Assembly (NCBI GenBank): GCA_018064695.1
Contig: JAGHUU010000118.1
Span: forward strand, 1-38,428
Reading direction: 5' to 3'
DNA from: Candidatus Blautia equi
Lineage (GTDB): Bacteria; Bacillota; Clostridia; Lachnospirales; Lachnospiraceae
Length of the DNA: 38,428 bases
Notes under the pieces: generated by a model
Database searches by the model: none
The model's input: only the letters and a program-made list of their open reading frames with translations
What the model was told of the DNA's origin: nothing
Shown: positions 32,548-38,428 of the stretch, piece after piece
Position numbering within the stretch: the stretch's first letter is position 1
How the letters are laid out: every line of letters starts with the position of its first letter
Position numbers and translations under genes: made by a program

Positions 32548-33288
32548 TTACTGTAAGTAACGTGCCTTCAGGTCCAGAAGGGTGGCCTGGATGGCGGTGT
32601 TTTTCTTTTCGTTCAGAAGATTGTTCTTCACGGAGGCAGCTACATCTGCAAATGCAGGGGTGCTTGCTTCGTTCTTTGCATAGACTTTGATGAGGTGGTA
32701 GCCGAACTGGGTCTTAACAGGTGCGGTCACCTCGCCTACAGCTGCTGCAAAGGCAGCTTCGTCAAACTCTTTTACCATCTGACCGTGACCGAACTCGCCA
32801 AGGTCTCCGCCGCGTTCTTTGGATGGGCAGCTGGAGTATCTGGAAGCGGCATCCTCAAAGGAGATGGCACCGCTGTTCAGTTCTGCAAGGATCTCGTTCG
32901 CCTTAGCTTCATCGTCTACAAGGATGTGCTTAGCGCCTACGGTCTCACCCTTAGCGAAGCGAGCCTGGTTGGCTTCAAAGTATTTCTGTGCATCCTCATC
33001 GGTGACGGAAACGGCATTTACGATCTTCTCAATGGCCATCTGAGCCAGAATATCGCCCTTGATGGATTCCAGAGTCTCCTTGAACTCGTCGGTCTCATCG
33101 ATCTTTTCATCCAGAGCAAGCTTTGTCATCAGTCTGGTGTTGATGATCTGATCCAGAACCTGTTTCTTAAAATATGGATTGGAAGCATATGCCTGCTGTT
33201 CCATAGGAAGCTTTTCCATGTATTTATTGAATTCAGCCTCGGTAATAGGGGTACCGGCTACAGTAGCCAGAATCTTTTCTTCACTCAT
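32548..33288 (-). CDS. Parvulin-type peptidyl-prolyl cis-trans isomerase (cytoplasmic)
   Basis: The 246-residue protein has a SurA-N-like helical region (about 1-115) and a rotamase domain (about 118-215; VGAKHILVDDEAKANEIL, CPSKERGGDLGEFGHGQMV, FGYHLIKV). It lacks a signal peptide or lipobox, unlike PrsA, so it should work in the cytoplasm as a folding helper. ATG at 33288 has AAGGAG at a good distance; ATG at 33294 is too close to it. Confidence 0.9.
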   Translation of the reverse strand: MSEEKILATVAGTPITEAEFNKYMEKLPMEQQAYASNPYFKKQVLDQIINTRLMTKLALDEKIDETDEFKETLESIKGDILAQMAIEKIVNAVSVTDEDAQKYFEANQARFAKGETVGAKHILVDDEAKANEILAELNSGAISFEDAASRYSSCPSKERGGDLGEFGHGQMVKEFDEAAFAAAVGEVTAPVKTQFGYHLIKVYAKNEASTPAFADVAASVKNNLLNEKKNTAIQATLLDLKARYLQ

Positions 33289-33349
33289 GATCATTCTCCT
33301 TATTTCTTTAAAAATAAACCTGTATCAGTATATACGCTGGGAGGATATT

Positions 33350-33379
33350 TTGCAACCGGAATGCATTTTATGATATACT
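33350..33379 (+). promoter_or_regulatory. Promoter upstream of the SDR remnant
   Basis: TTGCAA (33350-33355), 18 bases, TATACT (33374-33379) with extended -10 TGA. AAGGAGA precedes the start at 33421. Likely now drives the hypothetical and HD genes downstream. Confidence 0.5.
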
Positions 33380-33420
33380 GGGGAGTAGTATGTTTTGGCT
33401 TTATGAAGAAGGAGATTTTT

Positions 33421-33686
33421 ATGTTTCAGGATAAAGTAGTGGTTGTGACCGGCGGGGCACATGGAATTGGAAAATGTGTGGCTGAGGAGTTTCAGTATGC
33501 GCTGGCGGTTGGTGTGACAGCACCATTCTAAGCGGAAGAGTGGGAAACCCGATGGACATTGCCAACATGATCCTGTTTCTCTGCTCGGACAAAGCCGGCT
33601 TTATCACAGGAGAGAATATCTGCATCGACGGCGGCATGACCAGACAGATGATCTACCACGGCGAGTACGGATGGACCCTGGAATAA
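33421..33686 (+). pseudogene. Short-chain dehydrogenase/reductase remnant with two internal deletions
   Basis: The start reads as an SDR (DKVVVVTGGAHGIGKCVAEEF, the cofactor TGxxxGIG motif) and continues YALAVGVTAPF to a stop at 33529. From 33531, in another frame, comes a typical SDR C-terminus (SGRVGNPMDIANMILFLCSD, then GFITGENICIDGGMT) ending at 33686. About 250 residues would be normal; fewer than 90 remain. The central part including the Tyr-x-x-x-Lys catalytic site is missing, so it is not functional. Confidence 0.85.
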
Positions 33687-33699
33687 CGGAGGATAGAAG

Positions 33700-33969
33700 A
33701 TGTTTGGAATAGAAAAGCTATTGGATTTTGGAAAAAAGAACAGCGATCTGGAAAATATTCTGGTGAGCCTCAATGCCAACGCATCCAACAATTATAAGGA
33801 TGCGGCCCAGGATAATTACAGAGAACTGCTGGAGTTGTTTGAGGAGCTGAAAAAGGCGGGAAAGCTGAAAGCAAAGCAGATCGCCTACTATCAGGAAATT
33901 CTGGATTTCTGGGCACCCCAGATGAAGAACTATACTCATTTTGACCAGAAAGCGGAGTGGGATAAATGA
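33700..33969 (+). CDS. Hypothetical protein, 89 residues
   Basis: Not recognised. Helical, with hydrophilic residues and a probable coiled coil near YRELLELFEELKKAGKLKAK. No signal peptide or membrane segment. GGAGGA is six bases upstream of the ATG. It overlaps the HD gene start by four bases (ATGA), so it probably acts with that enzyme or is simply coexpressed. Confidence 0.6.
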   Translation: MFGIEKLLDFGKKNSDLENILVSLNANASNNYKDAAQDNYRELLELFEELKKAGKLKAKQIAYYQEILDFWAPQMKNYTHFDQKAEWDK

Positions 33970-34733
33970 TGGATGCAAAAAAAGTGTTTCTGGATTACGC
34001 TTCCCGGTTTGACAGCGGGAATGGAATGATCCATCTGAAGATCGTCCACACCCTGGAGGTGGTGAAGGTCATGGACCGTCTGACGGAGATGATGGGGCTG
34101 GACGGGGAAATGCGGGAGCTGGCCCATCTCTGTGCCATGTTTCACGACATCGGCCGGTTTGAGCAGGTGAAGCGGTACGGCACATTTCTGGATCACCTGA
34201 GCGAGGACCATGCTACACTTGGGTGCAGGGTTCTGAGGGAGGAGAAGCTTCTTAACGAGCTCACGAAGAGACAGCAGCAGATGCTGCTTACAGCCATTGA
34301 AAATCATAATAAATATGCCATCGAAGAAGGTCTGGATGAGGAGACCTTGCTGCTTGCCAGACTCATCCGGGATGCGGATAAGAGCGATATCTTCCGGGTA
34401 TTTGCCTGCGAGGATATGGTGGATACCATGGGAGAAACTATTGAAGAGGTGGAGCAGGAGACCATTACAGACTGTGTCTACGACTGCATCTTTGCCCACC
34501 GATGTGTGGAAAAGACCATCCGGCGCACCGGCCTGGACAAATGGGTGGGCTTTCTGGCATTCTTCTTTGATATGAATTTCCCTGAAACCATGGAACTGCT
34601 CCAGGGAAACAGCTATTACAGAAAACAATTTGACGAAGCACATTTCACAAACCCGGAGACCCGCCGGAAAGTGGCGGAGATTCTGGACGAGGTGGAACGA
34701 TACATTGCAGAGCGCCGGGGACAGTGTGATTGA
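33966..34733 (+). CDS. HD-domain metal-dependent phosphohydrolase
   Basis: The 255-residue enzyme has the HD metal motif: His in IVHTLEVVKV, HD in LCAMFHDIGRFEQV, a later HATLGCRVL and Asp in LIRDADKSDIFRV. It probably hydrolyses a nucleotide or phosphate ester; the substrate is unknown. It has no GYP motif, so it is not a c-di-GMP HD-GYP enzyme. The 3' end overlaps the remnant at 34726, suggesting that it was inserted into, or recombined with, an older sugar locus. Confidence 0.8.
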   Translation: MMDAKKVFLDYASRFDSGNGMIHLKIVHTLEVVKVMDRLTEMMGLDGEMRELAHLCAMFHDIGRFEQVKRYGTFLDHLSEDHATLGCRVLREEKLLNELTKRQQQMLLTAIENHNKYAIEEGLDEETLLLARLIRDADKSDIFRVFACEDMVDTMGETIEEVEQETITDCVYDCIFAHRCVEKTIRRTGLDKWVGFLAFFFDMNFPETMELLQGNSYYRKQFDEAHFTNPETRRKVAEILDEVERYIAERRGQCD

Positions 34734-34887
34734 GACAGAGATCGGAACCGGCTGTGTGGATGTGCCGGCCTGCTATAGATTCTGCAAAGAGAACGGGATC
34801 ATCCAGATCATCGACCAGGACGGATTTGAAGGAGACTCACTGGACGCAGTGGACCGCCTGGGAAAACTGCTTGGCGGATTATCATAA
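34726..34887 (+). pseudogene. C-terminal remnant of a sugar phosphate isomerase/epimerase-like protein
   Basis: The frame reads ETEIGTGCVDVPACYRFCK, then IIQIIDQDGFEGDSLDAV, ending LGGLS and a stop. This looks like the last ~50 residues of a xylose-isomerase-like TIM barrel, where a QDxF segment lies before the C-terminal helix. No N-terminal part or start site is present, because the HD gene lies directly before it. Identification is by pattern memory only. Confidence 0.5.
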
Positions 34888-34900
34888 GAAAAGAACAGCG

Positions 34901-34929
34901 ATGGGGACAGATTTCTGTTCCCATTTTTT
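34901..34929 (+). terminator. Intrinsic terminator after the HD gene region
   Basis: ATGGGGACAG (34901-34910) pairs with CTGTTCCCAT (34915-34924) with one wobble; loop ATTT; followed by TTTTTA. The GGGGACAG core recalls the REP-like elements. Confidence 0.8.
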
Positions 34930-34995
34930 ATTGTTGACGGAAAAATCACGAAATTTACGAAAAAGGAAAACTGTGGGGTTACAGTGCTCATTTTA

Positions 34996-35004
34996 TGTTA
35001 TAAT
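34996..35004 (+). promoter_or_regulatory. Extended -10 promoter of the GH9 gene
   Basis: TGTTATAAT at 34996-35004 is a perfect extended -10. No good -35 is visible at 17 bases. TTGACG at 34934-34939 is too far upstream to belong to it. An activator may be needed. Confidence 0.45.
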
Positions 35005-35058
35005 GAACCCAAATTTGCAATTTTTTAACAGACAAACACTCTGATAAGGAGGAAAAGA

Positions 35059-37275
35059 ATGCATAAAAGAATCAGAAAGCTGACAACGCTTCTGCTTTCC
35101 GGAGCTATGGCTGCAGGTACTGTGGCCGGCGGAAGTCTGCCGATGCTCACAGGATATGTGGTAAGTGCGGAGGAGAGCACAAAGACCCTTTTTGACATCA
35201 GCTTTGACAACGGTTCCACCGAAGGCTTTGCCATCTATATGGAAGGCGGCGACAGCAGCCTCTCCAACCGGAACGGGGAGATGGAAGTCACCATCCGCAA
35301 ATGCGGAACCCTGAACTACGCCAACCAGATCTACTGGGACGGTTTTGAACTGCTTCAGGGCTGTGATTATATCCTGAGCTTTGATATTCACGGTGACCTG
35401 GCCCGCAAGGTGGATTACCGCATCCAGATGAACGGCGGAAACTACCGCGGATACGTGGACCGAAGCGTGGATGTGAAGGAAGAGGCCCAACACGTGGAAG
35501 TGCAGTTTACCATGGGCGCTGATACAGATCCTGCCCCTCGCCTCTGCTTCAATATGGGCAAATATAACGGCATGGACGAGGAGCCGGGCGAGCATCATAT
35601 TTATCTGGACAACGTAAAGCTGACTCTGCTGAACGCAGGCGCAGTGCAGGAGACAGAGCCTGAACCGCTGCCGACCCTGGTGAGTGTGAACCAGGTGGGC
35701 TACCGTCCGGGAGATGAGAAGATTGCCGTAGCTACTGCGGAGGCAGCCGGCGCGGAATTCAATATTGTGAATGAGAACGGGGAAGTGGTATATACAGGCA
35801 TGTTTGATGTGGCCTTTGGAGACAAAGCCACTCAGAGAGATGTCTGCCACGGTGATTTCTCTGATCTCACAGAGGATGGCACCTACACCATCATGGTGGG
35901 AGACGACATCCAGTCAGAGCCATTCAGTATCGGGGAGGCTGTGTACGAGCAGCTCTTCAAAGATACATTTAAGATGATGTACTTACAGCGCTGCGGCGTG
36001 GAGCTTACGGAGGAATATGCAGGAATCTATGCACATCCGGCCTGCCACACCACAGAGGCCACTGTTTATGGAACCGATGAGAAGAAAGAAGTAAACGGCG
36101 GCTGGCACGATGCCGGCGACTTCGGCCGATACTCCGTAACCGCAGCTAAGACAGCAGCGGACCTTCTCCTTGCATACGAAGCAAATATGGACGATCCACT
36201 GATCGCTTCCGATGATCTGGGACTTCCGGAGAGCGGAAACGGCATCCCGGATATTCTGGATGAAGTGAGATTTGAGCTGGACTGGTTCCTCAAAATGCAG
36301 GATGAAGCCACCGGCGGCGTATACCATAAGGTATCCTGCTACAACTTCCCGGGAACTGTAATGCCGCAGAATGAGACCAACGAGCTGGTGCTTGCACCGA
36401 TCGCAGCAACTTCTACTGCTGACTTTGCCGCTATCATGGCCAAGGCTGCTGTGGATTATGCAGAGATCGATGCCGCTTTTTCCGAAACCTGTCTGGACGC
36501 AGCCATGAAGGCATGGGATTACCTGCAGAATAACCCGCACAAGGGCTTCACCAACCCGCCGGAGATCTCCACCGGAGAGTACGGCGACGGTTCTGCAAAG
36601 GATGAGATCTACTGGGCTGCAGTGGAGCTTTATCTGGCAGGCCAGGCACTTGGAAGAGAGACCATCGATGCGGATGCCATTCCATCTGAGACCAGCCCGG
36701 AGCTTGGCTGGGTGGAGATTGGAGGCTACGGACTTTATGATCTTGCAACCGCAGAGGTTTCCGGTGATAAGATTGAAAAACACGCAGAGGCTGCTAAGAA
36801 GAAGCTTCTGGATAAAGCCAATGATCTGAAGAAGCTCTCCGAGAGCGACGGATATTTTGTGACACTTGGAACCTGGGGTTATTACTGGGGCTCCAACATG
36901 GGTGTGGCAAACAACGGTATGCTGCTCCTCTTTGCGGAGAAGCTTACAGGAGATGCATCCTACAGAACCACAGCTGAGAAACAGCTGGATTACCTGCTGG
37001 GCGTGAACGGAATGGCCTTCAGCCATGTTTCCGGATTCGGAAGCAATTCCATGAAGGATCCGCACCACAGACCATCCCAGTATATGCAGCAGGCAGTACC
37101 GGGAATGCTCTCCGGTGGACCAAACGCAGGAAGAGAGGACCCATACGCAGCACAGGTGCTGAAGGGAGTAAAAGCCCCGGCTCTCTGCTACGTGGATAAT
37201 CAGCAGAGCTATTCTACCAATGAGGTAGCCATCTACTGGAACTCCCCACTGGTATATCTGATAGCGGGTATTTAA
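35059..37275 (+). CDS. Secreted GH9 endoglucanase with CBM4/9-like and Ig-like domains
   Basis: The 738-residue enzyme has a signal peptide (about 1-37), a carbohydrate-binding jelly-roll domain (about 44-193, CBM4/9 type), a CelD_N Ig-like domain (about 208-293) and a GH9 catalytic barrel (about 300-736). Catalytic residues are present: the Asp pair in GGWHDAGDFGRY (about 346-357), HHRPSQ (about 669) and the acid Glu in SYSTNEVAIYWNS (about 720). No dockerin, SLH or sortase motif, so it should be freely secreted. It probably cuts beta-1,4-glucans. RBS AAGGAGG is clear. Confidence 0.93.
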   Translation: MHKRIRKLTTLLLSGAMAAGTVAGGSLPMLTGYVVSAEESTKTLFDISFDNGSTEGFAIYMEGGDSSLSNRNGEMEVTIRKCGTLNYANQIYWDGFELLQGCDYILSFDIHGDLARKVDYRIQMNGGNYRGYVDRSVDVKEEAQHVEVQFTMGADTDPAPRLCFNMGKYNGMDEEPGEHHIYLDNVKLTLLNAGAVQETEPEPLPTLVSVNQVGYRPGDEKIAVATAEAAGAEFNIVNENGEVVYTGMFDVAFGDKATQRDVCHGDFSDLTEDGTYTIMVGDDIQSEPFSIGEAVYEQLFKDTFKMMYLQRCGVELTEEYAGIYAHPACHTTEATVYGTDEKKEVNGGWHDAGDFGRYSVTAAKTAADLLLAYEANMDDPLIASDDLGLPESGNGIPDILDEVRFELDWFLKMQDEATGGVYHKVSCYNFPGTVMPQNETNELVLAPIAATSTADFAAIMAKAAVDYAEIDAAFSETCLDAAMKAWDYLQNNPHKGFTNPPEISTGEYGDGSAKDEIYWAAVELYLAGQALGRETIDADAIPSETSPELGWVEIGGYGLYDLATAEVSGDKIEKHAEAAKKKLLDKANDLKKLSESDGYFVTLGTWGYYWGSNMGVANNGMLLLFAEKLTGDASYRTTAEKQLDYLLGVNGMAFSHVSGFGSNSMKDPHHRPSQYMQQAVPGMLSGGPNAGREDPYAAQVLKGVKAPALCYVDNQQSYSTNEVAIYWNSPLVYLIAGI

Positions 37276-37303
37276 TAAACATAATATAAAGAGGAGGATC
37301 ATG

Positions 37304-38428
37304 ATGAAAACGAAACTGAAAAAAAGTCTGCTTTGTCTTTTCGCGCTGTTCGTTCTTCTGGCAGCAGCTGTACCTGCTTTTGCAGCAACCCCGGCTAAGG
37401 TGCCGCTCAGCAGCATCAGCAGCTCTGCATATAATAAGATCACCATCAAATGGGCAAAGACATCAGGCGCAACTGACTATTATGTCTACTACAAGGAAGC
37501 CGGAACAAGCGGCTGGAAGAAACTGACAAAAGTGGGATCCACTGTGACGAGCTACACCCACACAGCATCTTCTGCTTATCCGATCGTAGTTGGAAAGAAT
37601 TATCAGTATACTGTCAAAGCTTACAATTCCGGCAGTAAGACCTACGGAACCTATGATACCAACGGTCTCACTGCTAAGACTGTGCCGAATACCGTTACCA
37701 ATATGACTGCAAGTCTGGACACCACAAAGACCAAGGTCGTTGTGAAATGGGATAAGGCCGGCGGCAGTGATAAATATTATGTATATCGCAGATCCACACT
37801 GAATAACAAGTGGACAAACCTTGGATCTACCACAGGAACTACTTTTACAGACAGTAATCCTTGTAAGGGAGAGAATAATCAGTATACTGTTAAATCCTGT
37901 TATTCTGCTACCAAGGCTTATGGTGCATATGAGGCAGGACCGAAGGTTCTTATGAGTGCCACACCGGCTACTCCTGTTGTAAATCCTGTAAGCTATGACC
38001 CTTCCGGTAATACGGTCACTGTTACATGGAAAGCAGCACAGTATGCATCTAAATATCGTGTTTATTACAAAGAAGACGGAGGAAGCTGGATCAATCTTGC
38101 AGATGTGACAGGAACTTCCTACAGCGCAAAGTTACCTATTGAAAAAACAAAAGATTACTATTTCACTGTAAAAGCATACAACAGCCCATCCAAACTCTGG
38201 GGCTCTTACCAGAAACCGGGCGCTTTGCTTGCAGGAACCAAACCAACCCCAACACCAACCAAGGCTCCGACAGCAACACCGAAACCAACGGCTACCGCAA
38301 CACCAAAGCCAACGGCAACCCCGACTAAAGCGCCAACAGCGACACCAAAGCCAACAGCAACCCCAACTAAGTCGCCAACCGCGACCCCAACTACCACAGC
38401 AACCCCAACAACAAAGCCACCGGCAACG
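37304..38428 (+). CDS. Secreted FN3-repeat protein with Pro/Thr-rich linker (3' end outside window)
   Basis: The open frame runs from ATG 37304 (GAGGAGG upstream; ATG 37301 is also possible) to the window end without a stop. It has a signal peptide (about 1-27, AFA cleavage) and three fibronectin-III-like domains of ~95 residues. Each has an I/V-K-W-x-K strand, a YYVYYKE/YYVYRR strand and a YTVKAY strand. From about 38238 a low-complexity linker of repeated PTKAPTATPKPTAT (14 residues, 42 bases) begins. Such linkers usually join binding domains to a catalytic or cell-wall-anchoring domain, not visible here. It lies 28 bases after the GH9 stop, so cotranscription is likely. Confidence 0.85.
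   Translation, partial: MKTKLKKSLLCLFALFVLLAAAVPAFAATPAKVPLSSISSSAYNKITIKWAKTSGATDYYVYYKEAGTSGWKKLTKVGSTVTSYTHTASSAYPIVVGKNYQYTVKAYNSGSKTYGTYDTNGLTAKTVPNTVTNMTASLDTTKTKVVVKWDKAGGSDKYYVYRRSTLNNKWTNLGSTTGTTFTDSNPCKGENNQYTVKSCYSATKAYGAYEAGPKVLMSATPATPVVNPVSYDPSGNTVTVTWKAAQYASKYRVYYKEDGGSWINLADVTGTSYSAKLPIEKTKDYYFTVKAYNSPSKLWGSYQKPGALLAGTKPTPTPTKAPTATPKPTATATPKPTATPTKAPTATPKPTATPTKSPTATPTTTATPTTKPPAT
38238..38428 (+). repeat. 42-base coding tandem repeat (Pro/Thr linker)
   Basis: Imperfect repeats of ACC/CCA/GCA-rich codons encode PTKAPTATPKPTAT-like units to the end of the window. Slippage and recombination may change the linker length between strains. The minus strand has a long spurious Val/Gly open frame here. 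Confidence 0.75.

Noticed and set aside
35983..37449. 488-codon minus-strand open frame
   Set aside because: Antisense to the GH9 gene; the GH9 frame has a signal peptide, domains and catalytic residues, the other has none.
38206..38397. Val/Gly-rich minus-strand open frame
   Set aside because: It is the complement of the Pro/Thr linker repeats.

Overview
The window looks like a chromosomal segment of a gut-type Lachnospiraceae (Clostridia). The reasons are the sigma-A promoters (TTGACA / TATAAT), strong AGGAGG ribosome sites, compact operons on both strands, and the gene repertoire: NfeD/FloA flotillin, LytTR regulator, BmrCD-like heterodimeric ABC exporter, Cof-type HAD hydrolase, SNF2 helicase and secreted GH9 cellulase. 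No tRNA, rRNA, CRISPR array, insertion sequence or prophage gene was seen. The assignment is by gene style, not by a database match.

Layout. 1-356: a strong promoter and an intrinsic terminator bracket a ~250-nt transcript with no proper ORF (candidate small RNA). 357-1706 (-): MATE efflux pump. 1847-7669 (+): sulfur amino-acid uptake operon. It starts with a Cys-rich leader peptide and a transcription attenuator. It continues with a receptor that fuses a polar-amino-acid (cystine-like) and a MetQ-like binding domain, then MetN, MetI, two polar-amino-acid permeases and a second ATPase. 7721-12931 (-): methyltransferase, a two-subunit ABC exporter and an Fe-S aldo/keto reductase. 12932-13515: a gene-free region holding a regular array of inverted GATGGCA/TGCCATC half-sites. 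13516-16560 (+): histidine kinase, NfeD, flotillin FloA and LytTR response regulator. 16640-17593 (+): ADP-ribosylglycohydrolase. 17599-21343 (-): SNF2 helicase overlapping a PfkB kinase. 21463-22293 (+): HAD phosphatase.

22340-30740 is a sugar-acid catabolic region. It has a GntR regulator, a TRAP transporter (DctP, DctQ, DctM), a YiaK-like reductase, a YiaL-like protein, an IclR regulator on the other strand, KDPG aldolase and a KDG-type kinase. A plausible flow is TRAP import of a keto/uronic acid, anomer opening by YiaL, reduction by YiaK, phosphorylation by the kinase and cleavage by Eda to pyruvate and glyceraldehyde-3-phosphate. Visible operators suggest GntR controls itself and the TRAP operon, and IclR controls itself and eda-kdgK.

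30843-34930 carries small uncharacterised genes (one made of ~25-residue repeats), a nitroreductase, a cytoplasmic parvulin, an HD hydrolase and two gene remnants (an SDR and a sugar isomerase). 34999-38428 holds a GH9 endoglucanase and the start of a secreted FN3/Pro-Thr-rich protein cut by the window end.

The observations most worth following are the Cys attenuator with its two-receptor fusion protein, the phased half-site array, and the kinase-flotillin-regulator operon.
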